DNA of 29,698 nt from Lentzea sp. (GTDB lineage: Bacteria > Actinomycetota > Actinomycetes > Mycobacteriales > Pseudonocardiaceae): positions 1 through 29,698 of the forward strand of contig JASLAV010000658.1 of NCBI GenBank assembly GCA_030146905.1. Reading direction: 5' to 3'. Below, in pieces: positions 16,620 through 24,736 of this stretch. Both the position numbers and the translations under genes were made by a program. Position 1 is the first letter of the stretch, and the number at the start of each line of letters is the position of its first letter. The notes under the pieces are model-generated. The model saw only the letters and a program-made list of their open reading frames with translations, was not told the origin of the DNA and did no database searches.

Positions 16620-17868
16620 CGCTCGCCCGCGCCTCCAGGTGGTCGGGCAGGGAGGCGCGGTAGATCGGCATGGCCGCGGCGGTGGTGACGATGGCGACCG
16701 CGACGAGGATCGCGAACATCTCCGGCGTCACCAGGTCGTAGGCCAGGCCGATGTTGATGAAGATCAGGATCATCAGGCCCCTGGCGTTCATCAGGCCGCC
16801 CACGGCTGAGGCGTAGCGCCACGAGTAGCCCTGCGCCCTCACCACCAGGCCGCAGCCGACGTACTTGCCGACGAACGCGACGAGCATGATCGCGGCGAGC
16901 TGGAACCACAGCGCGCCGCCGGAGCCGAACCCGTCCACGCGCGTGTTGAGGCCGCTGAACGCGAAGAACACCGGCAGCAGCAGGATCGAGTTCAGGTCGC
17001 TGAGCTTGGTCTCGAGCTCCTGGCGCACGACGGCGGACTTCGGCATCGCGAGGCCGGTGATGAAGCCGCCGAACACCGAGAACACGCCGATGTAGTCGGT
17101 GAACCAGCCTGCCAGCAGGACGATGAACAGGACCACGGCCACCATGTCGCGGCTGAGCTTGCCGTCGCGCTCCGCCCGCTCGCCGAGCTTGGCCAGCCAC
17201 TTGCGGCCGAGGGTCAGCATGAGGACCGCGAAGATCGCCGCGCCGAGGATCGTCCGCAGGGCGCCGGCGGGGCTGCCGGACGCGCCGACCGCGATGATCA
17301 GCGCGAGGAACGCCCACGCCACCGCGTCGTCGATCGCCGCGGCGACCAGGGTGAGGCCGCCGATCGGGGTGTTCGCGATGCCGCGTTCCTGCAGGATGCG
17401 CGCGAGCATCGGGAACGCGGTGATCGACAGGGCGCCGCCGACGAACAGCATGAACACCCACAGGCTCGTGCCCTCGGGGCTGAGCGAGTCGTAGAACACC
17501 ATCGCCGCGCCCGCGCCGAGCAGGAACGTCGGCACGATGCCGGACACGGCGAGCACGGACGCCTTGCGCGCGTTGGAACCCGCGGTCAGGCTGTGGTCCA
17601 AAGAGGAGCCGACGAGGAACATGTAGAACGTCAGCCCGATCGTGCTCAGCACGTAGAGCGTGTTCTTCACGTCGGCGGGGAAGAGCTGGGCCTGTACGCC
17701 GGGCGCGACGGCTCCGAGCAGCGCGGGCCCGAGCAGGACGCCGGCGACCATCTCGCCGACCACCCTGGGTTGCTTGACCAGCATGGCGAGGCGTCCGCAC
17801 AGCGTGGTCGCCGCGAGCACGACCGCGAGCGCGGCGAAGACCTGCAGCGCGAAGTGGATCTGGTTCAC
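16594..17868 (-). CDS. Kef-type monovalent cation/proton antiporter (CPA2 family)
   Basis: 424 aa from GTG, with AGGAGA 6-7 nt upstream. About 12 hydrophobic segments span nearly the whole length. The ion-binding pair of CPA2 exchangers is visible as AIDDAVAW (Asp180-Asp181). The preceding GGALSITAFPMLARIL segment is also typical. There is no C-terminal RCK/TrkA nucleotide-binding domain, so this is the transport core only. It exchanges Na+ or K+ for H+ across the cytoplasmic membrane. It is the last gene of the six-gene operon, 16 nt after the P450. Antiporters of this kind sit in several actinomycete antibiotic clusters, including glycopeptide ones, where their role is presumed to be ion or pH balance or self-protection. 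The 3' end overlaps the convergent glycosyltransferase. Confidence 0.93.
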   Translation of the reverse strand: MNQIHFALQVFAALAVVLAATTLCGRLAMLVKQPRVVGEMVAGVLLGPALLGAVAPGVQAQLFPADVKNTLYVLSTIGLTFYMFLVGSSLDHSLTAGSNARKASVLAVSGIVPTFLLGAGAAMVFYDSLSPEGTSLWVFMLFVGGALSITAFPMLARILQERGIANTPIGGLTLVAAAIDDAVAWAFLALIIAVGASGSPAGALRTILGAAIFAVLMLTLGRKWLAKLGERAERDGKLSRDMVAVVLFIVLLAGWFTDYIGVFSVFGGFITGLAMPKSAVVRQELETKLSDLNSILLLPVFFAFSGLNTRVDGFGSGGALWFQLAAIMLVAFVGKYVGCGLVVRAQGYSWRYASAVGGLMNARGLMILIFINIGLAYDLVTPEMFAILVAVAIVTTAAAMPIYRASLPDHLEARASVRPPAPVR

Positions 17869-17884
17869 GGGTGATCTCCTGGGA

Positions 17885-19192
17885 CTAGTGCCGGACCGGG
17901 CAACCCTGCGTGTCGTGCGTGTCGAAGTAGTTCCCCGCCAGCCGGAGGTGGTGGGCGTGCAGCACCATCGCGGTGCCGAGCACGAGCTGGACGACGCTGC
18001 GCCAGACGGCCTCCCAGCGGTCGCGCACGCGCAGGTACGCCAGCAGGGACCGCGGCGTGGAACCGTCGCGGACCAGCAGGCACGGGCCCCTGCTCGGCAA
18101 CGAACGGGTGTGCGCCACCGAGGAGTGCAGCGTCACGCGGCGCAGCACCTCCCGTGCCGCCGCCCGCATCGCGAGTGGCGACAGCCGCCACGCGGGGCAC
18201 GGCCGGTTCGCCGCGACGCCGAACGGGATGTGGTGCGCGCTGCGGGCCGCGGTGTGCTGCCAGCGGCCGGGGTCGAACTCCTCCGGCCGTTCGTAGCCGG
18301 TGGCGTGGTAGTCGGGGTAGTTGAAGCACAGCACCGAACCCGCGGGGAACGTCGTGTCGTCGTCCAGCGTGATGTCCGCCGTGGTGATGCGGTGCGCGAT
18401 GCCGAACAACGGGTAGAGGCGGAAGGTCTCGTCCAGCACGTGGGCGAAGTACCTGTCGTCGGAGGGGGCCTCCGCCAGGCGTGCGGCGACCGCGGGGTGC
18501 TGGGCCAGTGCGAGCAGCAGGTGCGCCATGGCCTCGGACATCTGCACGACGGCGGTGTTGAAGTACGTGCCCTGCAGGTAGTGCACCTGCTCGGTGGGGG
18601 ACAACGTCTCGGGCAACGGGTGCCGGACGTCCCCGAGCCGCCGCTCCAGGTACCGCGTCAGCCGCGCGCGTCGCGCGGGATGGCGCAGACCGGTGCACTT
18701 CAACGCGGACACGACGTCGTTGGCGTGCCCGACGATGAGGTCGCGTGCCGTGCGCGGGCACGGTTCGCCGAACACCAGCTCGTAGAAGTACTCGGCCCAG
18801 ATCGGCATCATCAGGTCGCGCAGCCGGACGTGGGTGACCGGCCCGTCCAGCACCTCGTCCAGGACCTTCGCGGTGCACCTCGTCGCCGTGGCCGACAGCG
18901 CGTCCGCGGGTCCCGCGAGGAACGTGCGCGTCACGCGGGACACGTCGTCGTAGCGGGGCCCGGCCTCCAGGTGTTCCTGGTGCACCTCGGGTCCGGGGGC
19001 GAGCCAGTACCAGAACAGGTCCGACAGACCGGCGCCCCGGCTGCGGCCGTCGGCTGCGGGATGGCTGTAGAGTTCCTGGAACCGGTCGGGGCCGACCTGC
19101 TCGTTCGGGAACGTGATCGCGTTGTCGCCGTTGACCTTCTCGAACACCTTGACGCGCAACGCGACCACCCGCGCGGGCAACCGGCTCAGCAC
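17885..19192 (-). CDS. Atypical cytochrome P450
   Basis: 435 aa from a GTG that overlaps the previous stop by 7 nt, behind a G-rich ribosome site. P450 features are the ExxR motif ETFR (255-258), the following PERF-like stretch ERPEEFDPGRW (301-311) and a heme-ligand loop FGVAANRPCPAW with Cys332. Two things are unusual. The loop has one residue more than usual between Phe and Cys (canonical FxxGxxxC). The I-helix, placed by counting back from QHP (231-233), lacks the Gly and Asp/Glu-Thr pair that activates oxygen, reading about TAVVQM at 213-218. About 60 extra residues follow the P450 core and end in DTQGCPVRH. It may do chemistry other than standard hydroxylation, for example dehydration, rearrangement or peroxide-driven oxidation. 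It sits between an FMN oxidase and the antiporter. Confidence 0.83.
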   Translation of the reverse strand: MLSRLPARVVALRVKVFEKVNGDNAITFPNEQVGPDRFQELYSHPAADGRSRGAGLSDLFWYWLAPGPEVHQEHLEAGPRYDDVSRVTRTFLAGPADALSATATRCTAKVLDEVLDGPVTHVRLRDLMMPIWAEYFYELVFGEPCPRTARDLIVGHANDVVSALKCTGLRHPARRARLTRYLERRLGDVRHPLPETLSPTEQVHYLQGTYFNTAVVQMSEAMAHLLLALAQHPAVAARLAEAPSDDRYFAHVLDETFRLYPLFGIAHRITTADITLDDDTTFPAGSVLCFNYPDYHATGYERPEEFDPGRWQHTAARSAHHIPFGVAANRPCPAWRLSPLAMRAAAREVLRRVTLHSSVAHTRSLPSRGPCLLVRDGSTPRSLLAYLRVRDRWEAVWRSVVQLVLGTAMVLHAHHLRLAGNYFDTHDTQGCPVRH

Positions 19193-20199
19193 CCGCCCAC
19201 CCCCGGTCGCCGCACGACCATGTCTCGGGTGAGCTGCCCGCCGCACAACGTGAGGACGTGCAGGAACTCGTCGCGCAGCACGTCGAGCACCCGCCGCACG
19301 CCCGCCTCGCCGTCCGCCGCCAGCCCCCACAGCACCGGCCTGCCGACGCCGACCGCCGTCGCCCCGAGAGCCAGCGCCAGCGCGATGTCACCTCCACTTC
19401 GGACACCGCCGTCGAGCACGACGGGCACCCGTCCGGCAACCGCGTCCACCACGGCGGGCAAGGCGTCGACGGAGGCCGGCACCACGTCGAGCTGACGGCC
19501 GCCGTGGTTGGACACGACGATCCCCGCCACCTCGTGCCCGACCGCGACCACCGCGTCCGCCGGGTGCAGGACTCCCTTGACCCACAACGGAAGCGAGGTC
19601 ATCTGACGGATCCGGTCGAGGTGCTCCCACGACACGGCGGCCGACATCTCGATGGAACGCGGCCCGGGAACGCCCGCCAGGTCCCGCATGTTCTCCGCGG
19701 CGAGACCGGCGGGCAGGTCGTGGAACCCGTGCGCGATGTCGCGCCGGTGCCTGCCGAACACGGGGGAGTCGACCGTCACGACCAACGCCGCGCAGCCCGC
19801 CCGTTCCGCCCGCCGCACCAGCGCTTCCGTGACGCCCATGTCGGGCTGCACGTAGAGCTGGAACCACACGGGACCGTCGGCGGCCGCCACGACGTCGGCG
19901 ATCGGCACCGTCGACGCCATGCTCGACACCAGGACGCTCCCGCCCGCCGCACGGGCGGACGCGAGCTCACCGTCGGGATGAGCGAGCTTGTGGAACGCCG
20001 TCGGCGAGAGGACCACCGGCAGGTCGGTCCTGATCTCCCCGCCCCGCAGCACCCGCGGCAGCAGGGCGAGGCGCCGGAACGCGGCCTCGTTCTCCGCGAG
20101 CACGACCTCGTTCCCGACCCCGCCCGCGAAGAAGTCGTAGTGGACGGGGTCGAGCACCGCACGTGCCTTGTCGTGCAGCTCCGCGAGCACCGGGTTCAC
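19186..20199 (-). CDS. FMN-dependent 2-hydroxyacid oxidase/dehydrogenase (4-hydroxymandelate oxidase-like)
   Basis: 337 aa from GTG overlapping the FMO stop (GTGA). This TIM-barrel flavoenzyme oxidises 2-hydroxy acids to 2-keto acids. All family residues are visible: the N-terminal Tyr/Phe region HYDFFAGG, PTAFHKLAHPDGE, WFQLYV, VVTVDSPVFGRHRRD (Thr, Asp and Arg), WVKGVLHPADA (Lys), the catalytic SNHGGRQLD (His and Arg) and the FMN phosphate site DGGVRSGGD. Glycopeptide pathways use the related Hmo to oxidise 4-hydroxymandelate on the way to hydroxyphenylglycine. No partner mandelate synthase or aminotransferase is visible here. An aromatic 2-hydroxyacid made from the tyrosine-derived intermediate is a reasonable substrate guess. 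It is slightly shorter than typical (about 350-360). Confidence 0.92.
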   Translation of the reverse strand: MNPVLAELHDKARAVLDPVHYDFFAGGVGNEVVLAENEAAFRRLALLPRVLRGGEIRTDLPVVLSPTAFHKLAHPDGELASARAAGGSVLVSSMASTVPIADVVAAADGPVWFQLYVQPDMGVTEALVRRAERAGCAALVVTVDSPVFGRHRRDIAHGFHDLPAGLAAENMRDLAGVPGPRSIEMSAAVSWEHLDRIRQMTSLPLWVKGVLHPADAVVAVGHEVAGIVVSNHGGRQLDVVPASVDALPAVVDAVAGRVPVVLDGGVRSGGDIALALALGATAVGVGRPVLWGLAADGEAGVRRVLDVLRDEFLHVLTLCGGQLTRDMVVRRPGVGGC

Positions 20200-21749
20200 C
20201 AGCGGCTGCCCAGGAACGCGCGCAGCGGGGCCATGTGGACCTGCTCGCTGTCCCACTCGTTCTCGAGGTTCTCGGTGATGTGGTGCTCGCCGAGCAGGTC
20301 GCCCGCGCGGAAGTGCCGGACGACCGGGTGCAGGTAGCGGCCGTCCAGCCCGCTGGTGTCCTCCTGGGAGGTGCGGCCCGCGGTGATGTCGAACGGGTTG
20401 ACCTTGTCGTGGTCCGCGCCGTACTCCAGCGTCACCGTGAGGTACGACTCGACGTCGCCGAAGTCGCCGCGTGCCACGGCCTCGTGCAGGTGCGCGACCG
20501 GCACTTCCTCCACGTACCGCAGGGATCCGTCCGGTGCGACGAGCACCGCGTCGGACATGAACGCGAACAGCTGCCACAGCGCGGAAGTGCGGTTGACCCG
20601 CTCGATGACCGCGTCGGTGAGGCCTTCGGCGGTGACGTCCCTGCTGGGCCAGTCCACGCCGTGGTAGCGCTGCTCGACGATGCGGTGCAACGCGCGGACC
20701 CCGTACCGGAAGCCGTGGATGAACCCGCTCGTCGACTTCTTGAAGTCCCTGACCTGGGTGATCGTGCCGGCGAAGAACAGGTCCGGCACGTTCACCGACT
20801 CCCACTCCGAGGTCTGGTCGGGGAAGCGGGACTTGATCGTGAGCCGCGGACGGCACTCGGGTGCGAAGATCGAGGCGTCGAACCGGAACCCGGTCGCGAG
20901 GATCACCCGGTCGTAGCGGATCTCCTTGACGACCTCGTTGACCCGCTGGAAGCTGACCTTCACCAGGTAGTCGTCGCCGTCACGGCGGATGCCCGCGATG
21001 TGCCCGTCCAGCAGCGCGTTCTGCGACTTGAGCTGGTAGGTGTCGAGGAAGTTGTTGTTGACGGCCCGCAGGTGGCCGACGAAGTGCGTCTGCCAGGCCA
21101 GTTTCAACGAGCCGGGGCCCGCGACGTGGATGACCGACGCGGTCTCGACGAGCGCGTCGGCGGTCTCGAACGCCGAGTTGCCGCGCCCGATGATCAGCAC
21201 CTTCTTGCCGGCGAAGTCCTGCGGGTCCACCGACACGTCGTAGTAGTGCTCGGCGTGTTCGACACCCTCGATCTCGGGCACGTACGGCTGTGAGACGCCG
21301 GTCGCGACGATGAGCCGCTTCGCCCGGTAGGTGGTGCCGTGCTGGTCTCGCACCAGGAAGTCGTCCGGCCTGGACACCGACACGACCTTGGTGTCGTAGC
21401 GGATGGGCAGGTCGTTCTTGACGGCGAAGTCCCCGAGGTAGCGGACCATGTCGTCGGCGTTGGGGAAGTAGCGCGGGGTGTAGCCGGTGAACAGCAGGTC
21501 GGGATCGTCGCTGAGCAACGAGTTCCAGTCGACGCGCAGGTTGAGCTCGGGGTCGTCCCAGCCCGTGTAGATCTTGTTGATGGAGATCAGCTGGCGGTGC
21601 CGGGGGAAGCGGGTGAAGAACGTCCCCGCCGCCGCGCCGGCCTCCAGCACGAGGTGGTCGCGCCCCGCCCGTTCTAGCAGGTAGGACACCTGCAGCCCCG
21701 CGGGACCGGCGCCGATCACGAGACACTCGGTCGAAACCTCGCTGGACAC
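20196..21749 (-). CDS. FOXRED2-like NAD(P)/FAD-dependent oxidoreductase, paralogue 1
   Basis: 517 aa from GTG, behind AGGAGA with 7-nt spacing. The FAD-binding Rossmann motif is CLVIGAGPAGLQ near the N-terminus. The second dinucleotide site is VLIIGRGNSAFETADAL (about 180). An ATG-type hinge ILATGFRFD lies near 300. Conserved family stretches include FFTRFPRHRQLISINKIYTG and HLRAVNNNFLDTYQLKS. These features place it in the flavin monooxygenase-like group related to FOXRED2 and class B monooxygenases. It probably oxygenates or dehydrogenates a small substrate using NAD(P)H, in the cytoplasm. It is clearly a duplicate of the gene two places upstream (23129-24673). No signal peptide. The exact reaction (N-oxidation, Baeyer-Villiger or other) cannot be told from sequence. 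Confidence 0.9.
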   Translation of the reverse strand: MSSEVSTECLVIGAGPAGLQVSYLLERAGRDHLVLEAGAAAGTFFTRFPRHRQLISINKIYTGWDDPELNLRVDWNSLLSDDPDLLFTGYTPRYFPNADDMVRYLGDFAVKNDLPIRYDTKVVSVSRPDDFLVRDQHGTTYRAKRLIVATGVSQPYVPEIEGVEHAEHYYDVSVDPQDFAGKKVLIIGRGNSAFETADALVETASVIHVAGPGSLKLAWQTHFVGHLRAVNNNFLDTYQLKSQNALLDGHIAGIRRDGDDYLVKVSFQRVNEVVKEIRYDRVILATGFRFDASIFAPECRPRLTIKSRFPDQTSEWESVNVPDLFFAGTITQVRDFKKSTSGFIHGFRYGVRALHRIVEQRYHGVDWPSRDVTAEGLTDAVIERVNRTSALWQLFAFMSDAVLVAPDGSLRYVEEVPVAHLHEAVARGDFGDVESYLTVTLEYGADHDKVNPFDITAGRTSQEDTSGLDGRYLHPVVRHFRAGDLLGEHHITENLENEWDSEQVHMAPLRAFLGSRW

Positions 21750-21759
21750 GACTTTCTCC

Positions 21760-23142
21760 TCACGCAGTGCTGGACGACTTGGCGAGCTGGCGCTTGTCGG
21801 GCTTGCCGCTGGGTGCGACAGGGGGTTCGGTGATGGCGGTGACGCGCACGGGAGCGCAGCCGGCGCCCAGCCGTGCGGTCACGAGTTCGCGCAGCTCGTC
21901 GAGCCCGGGAACGCGGTCTCCCCTGGGCACGACGAACGCGTGGACGGCCTCGCCGGTCTCGTCGTCGGGGACCGCGACGACGTAGGCCTCCGCGACGTCG
22001 GGGTGCTCGGCGATGACGTGCTCGATCGGGCCGACGTGGTGCAGGTTCGCGTTGACGATCACGACGTCCCTGGCGCGGCCGGTCAGGCGCAGGTGGCCGT
22101 CGTCGCCGATCCGGCCGAGGTCGCGCGTGCGGATCCAGCCGTCCACGAACACCTCGGCGGACTCCACCGGGTCGCCCCAGTAGGCGCTCGCCTGGGAGGG
22201 GGTGCGGACGAACAGCTCGCCGTCGCGGATCTCCACGTCCACCGGCGGTGTGCCGACCGTGCCGGGAGGGTCGGACGGCGTGGCCATCGAGATCATGCCG
22301 GCCTCGGTCTGGCCGTAACCGTGGAACAGCACCGGTCCGAGGACGTCGAGCGCCTCGCGGTGGCGTTCCGCGGTCAGCGGCGAACCCGAGACCAGCAGCG
22401 CGCGCAACGTCGAGAGGTCGGCGGGGGAGTGCTTCTGGGCGGCGACGAGCTTCGCCAGGCCGGGCACGGTGATCACGCGTGCGGTGGCGCGCAGGCGGGT
22501 GATCGCGTCGGCCGGGTTCCCGGCGACGACGACGGTGCCTCCCGCGGTGAGGGTCAGCACCGCGTACTCGAACATCACCTGGCTCGACAGCGACCCGAAC
22601 ACGAGGTAGCGGCCGAGCCGTGGCGCCAGCTCCCGGATCGCGGGGGGCCAGGCGTCCGGCCGGGTGTCCCAGGCGTTCGACATCGACGCGTAGGTCTGCG
22701 CGCACGCCTTGGGCATGCCGGTGCTGCCGCTGGTGTGGATCAGCCTCGCGATCCCGGCGGGCCTGCCGGTGCACTCCAGGGGCGCGGCGGGCGCGGTGAC
22801 GAGGTCGTCCGTGTCGCGGACCACCAGCTTGATGTCGAGGCCGAGCAGGTGCTCGACCTGCGCGTCCGTGAGTCCGGGACGGACACCCACGACCCGTGCG
22901 CCCACCGCGTGCGCCGCCAGGATCGCCGCGAACGCCTCCGGGTTCACGCCCAGCAGCAACGCGACCCCGTCGCCGGGTCCGAGACCCTTGGCGCGCAAGG
23001 CGTTCGCGATCCGTGCGACGAGGTCGAGCATCTCCTCGCCGGTCACCACGCGGGTGCCGTGCTCGAACACCGGCCGGTCCGCCGCGGCGGCGAGCACGTC
23101 GAGCACCGCGCGCGGGAACGGCTCGGCGTCACGCGCCGGCAA
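21760..23142 (-). CDS. Acyl-adenylating ligase (AMP-binding, acyl-CoA synthetase/NRPS A-domain-like)
   Basis: 460 aa. The start appears to be TTG, with AAGGA 5 nt upstream, 14 nt inside the end of the preceding FMO gene. A GTG about 11 codons later is the alternative. Adenylation motifs are complete: HTSGSTGMPK (136-145, phosphate loop), GYGQTE (275-280), RDLGRIGDDGHLRLTGR then DVVIVN, and the catalytic C-terminal Lys447 in PSGKPDKRQL. It activates a carboxylate with ATP and passes it to CoA, a carrier protein or an amine. At 460 aa it is somewhat shorter than 4-coumarate:CoA ligases (about 530-560). Because a tyrosine lyase/mutase is divergently encoded, p-coumarate, beta-tyrosine or a derivative is the likely substrate (inference). 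No carrier protein gene is visible nearby. Confidence 0.92.
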   Translation of the reverse strand: MPARDAEPFPRAVLDVLAAAADRPVFEHGTRVVTGEEMLDLVARIANALRAKGLGPGDGVALLLGVNPEAFAAILAAHAVGARVVGVRPGLTDAQVEHLLGLDIKLVVRDTDDLVTAPAAPLECTGRPAGIARLIHTSGSTGMPKACAQTYASMSNAWDTRPDAWPPAIRELAPRLGRYLVFGSLSSQVMFEYAVLTLTAGGTVVVAGNPADAITRLRATARVITVPGLAKLVAAQKHSPADLSTLRALLVSGSPLTAERHREALDVLGPVLFHGYGQTEAGMISMATPSDPPGTVGTPPVDVEIRDGELFVRTPSQASAYWGDPVESAEVFVDGWIRTRDLGRIGDDGHLRLTGRARDVVIVNANLHHVGPIEHVIAEHPDVAEAYVVAVPDDETGEAVHAFVVPRGDRVPGLDELRELVTARLGAGCAPVRVTAITEPPVAPSGKPDKRQLAKSSSTA

Positions 23143-24673
23143 GGCATTCCTTCACGAACGCGACCAGCGGCTGCTGGTGCACCTCCGGCAGGTCCCAGTT
23201 GTTCTCCAGGTTCTCGGCCAGGTGGTGCGTCGCCACGAGCCCGCCGTGGCGGTAGTAGCGCGTCACCGGGTGCAGGTAGCTCGCGTCCGCCGCGTTGACC
23301 GCGTCGTTCTCGGCGACGCGGGGGACGGTGCTGTCGAACGGGTCCACGGTGTCGTGGTCCGGCCCGTACTCCAGCGTCGTCACGAACCGGTGCTCCGCCG
23401 GTCCCAGGCCGCCGTCGGCGACGTAGGCGACCGGCACCTCCTCCTCGTACCGCGCGATGTCCCCGTCGACCGTCACGACGTCGCCGATGACCGCGAACTG
23501 CTGCCACAGGCACGAGGAGACGTTCACCCTGGCGATCACGGCGTCGCCGATCGCCTCCGGCGACGGCTCCAGCTCGGTCATGGGCCACGGGGTGTCGTGG
23601 TTGCGGGCGTTGAGGACGCGGTGCAACGCGCGGGCGCCGTAGCGGAAGCCGTGGATGAAGCCGCTGGTCGACTTCTTGAAGTCGCGCGACTGCGTGATCG
23701 TGCCGGCGAAGTACAGGCCGGGGATGGTCGCCGACTCGAACGCGGACGTCAGTCGCGGGAACCGGTCCTCGATGACCAGCGCCGGTCGGCAGCTGTCGTC
23801 GAAGACGGAGGCGTCGAACCGGAAACCGGTGCACGCGATGATCCGGTCGTACTCCAGCTCGCGCAGCTTCCCGGCCGTGCGGGCGTAGCGGAACTGCACC
23901 CGGAACCCGCCGTCCGTCCTGGGCTCGATGCGTTCGACCGTGCCGTCCAGCACCGCGTTCTCGCTCTTGAGCTGGTAGGTGTCGAGGAAGTTGTTGTTCA
24001 CCGCCCGCAGGTGCCCCACGTAGTGCGTCTGCCAGGCGAGCTTCACCGAGTGCGGCCCGGCGACGTGGATGACGGCGGCGTTCTCGACCAGCGCGTCGGC
24101 GGTCTCGAAACCGGAGTTGCCCTTGCCGATCACGAGCACCCGCTGGCCGGTGAACGACTCCGGGGCGGTGTCGAACGTGTCGTAGCGCTCGGCGTGCTCG
24201 ATGCCGGGGATCGGCGGCACGTGGAGCTGGGACACGCCCGTGGCCATCACGAGGTTCCTCGCCTGCCAGGTCTGTCCACCGCGGTCGGTGACGACGAACC
24301 CGTCGTCGTCGCGGGAGATCCGCGTGACATCGATGTCGTAGTGGATCTTCAGACCGGCGGCGAAGTCCCGGATGTACCGGACGATGTCGTCGGCGTCCGG
24401 GAAGTACCGGGGGCTGTAGCGGGTGAACAACAGCTCCGGGTCGTCGGTCAGCAGCGAGTTCCAGTCCATCCGCATCCGCTGCTCGGGATCGGAGTACCCG
24501 GTGTGGACCTTGTTGATGGAGATGAGCTTGCGGTGCCTCGGGTACCGCGTGAAGAACGTGCCGGCACCGCTGCCGCGTTCGAGGACCGCGTAGTCACGAC
24601 CGTCCCGGTCGAGCAGTGCGGCGAGCTGCAAACCGGCCGGTCCCGCGCCGATGATCAGGTAGTCGTACGCCAT
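23129..24673 (-). CDS. FOXRED2-like NAD(P)/FAD-dependent oxidoreductase, paralogue 2 (first gene of operon)
   Basis: 514 aa. The ATG (MAYDYLIIGAGPAGLQ) places the FAD GxGxxG motif at residues 9-14, as usual for the family. An upstream GTG (24718) would add 15 residues encoded by the operator palindrome and is unlikely. The NAD(P) motif is VLVIGKGNSGFETADAL and the hinge is ACTGFRFD. Paralogue 1 shares long near-identical stretches, such as HLRAVNNNFLDTYQLKS and DFKKSTSGFIHGFRYG, so the two arose by duplication and may act in sequence or as a heteromer. No ribosome site precedes the ATG. A -10-like TAGCTT ends 8 nt before it, suggesting a leaderless or almost leaderless transcript. Confidence 0.9.
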   Translation of the reverse strand: MAYDYLIIGAGPAGLQLAALLDRDGRDYAVLERGSGAGTFFTRYPRHRKLISINKVHTGYSDPEQRMRMDWNSLLTDDPELLFTRYSPRYFPDADDIVRYIRDFAAGLKIHYDIDVTRISRDDDGFVVTDRGGQTWQARNLVMATGVSQLHVPPIPGIEHAERYDTFDTAPESFTGQRVLVIGKGNSGFETADALVENAAVIHVAGPHSVKLAWQTHYVGHLRAVNNNFLDTYQLKSENAVLDGTVERIEPRTDGGFRVQFRYARTAGKLRELEYDRIIACTGFRFDASVFDDSCRPALVIEDRFPRLTSAFESATIPGLYFAGTITQSRDFKKSTSGFIHGFRYGARALHRVLNARNHDTPWPMTELEPSPEAIGDAVIARVNVSSCLWQQFAVIGDVVTVDGDIARYEEEVPVAYVADGGLGPAEHRFVTTLEYGPDHDTVDPFDSTVPRVAENDAVNAADASYLHPVTRYYRHGGLVATHHLAENLENNWDLPEVHQQPLVAFVKECLAGA

Positions 24674-24681
24674 GGACGGGG

Positions 24682-24687
24682 AAGCTA
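24682..24687 (-). promoter_or_regulatory. Predicted -10 box of the oxidase/ligase operon
   Basis: The minus strand reads TAGCTT, 8 nt before the ATG at 24673, so transcription should begin at or within a few bases of the start codon. This fits the missing ribosome site. Counting back 17 nt puts the -35 (about AGAAAG) inside the palindrome at 24693-24718. Confidence 0.4.
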
Positions 24688-24692
24688 CCCAC

Positions 24693-24718
24693 GTGATCTC
24701 AGAACTTTCTGAGATCAC
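24693..24718. promoter_or_regulatory. Operator-like perfect 12-bp inverted repeat in a divergent promoter
   Basis: Arms GTGATCTCAGAA and TTCTGAGATCAC are exact reverse complements separated by 2 nt (CT). The site lies in the middle of the 63-nt gap between the oxidase operon and the lyase gene. It covers the predicted -35 and spacer of both promoters, the position expected for a dimeric repressor that controls both directions. The half-sites are too close together for a rho-independent terminator, and no T-run follows. Confidence 0.75.
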
Positions 24719-24723
24719 CTGCC

Positions 24724-24729
24724 TACCGT
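24724..24729 (+). promoter_or_regulatory. Predicted -10 box of the aromatic amino acid lyase gene
   Basis: TACCGT ends 7 nt before the GTG start at 24737, which again implies a leaderless transcript. No ribosome site is visible. The -35 at 17-nt spacing falls on AGAACT (24701-24706), inside the inverted repeat. The match to consensus is modest. Confidence 0.35.
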
Positions 24730-24736
24730 CCGTGCC

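Noticed and set aside
19193..19330. N-terminal extension of the P450 to an upstream start
   Set aside because: The added residues are Gly/Arg/Ala-rich and come from reading the FMN oxidase gene out of frame. The GTG at 19192 has a G-rich ribosome site and overlaps the stop in the usual way.
19186..20199. Hydroxyphenylglycine (glycopeptide) pathway suggested by the Hmo-like oxidase and antiporter
   Set aside because: No hydroxymandelate synthase, hydroxyphenylglycine aminotransferase or NRPS is present in the window, so the resemblance covers single genes only.
24674..24718. Upstream GTG start adding 15 residues to the first FMO-like oxidase
   Set aside because: The extra residues are encoded by the inverted repeat and would push the FAD motif away from the N-terminus, unlike its paralogue.
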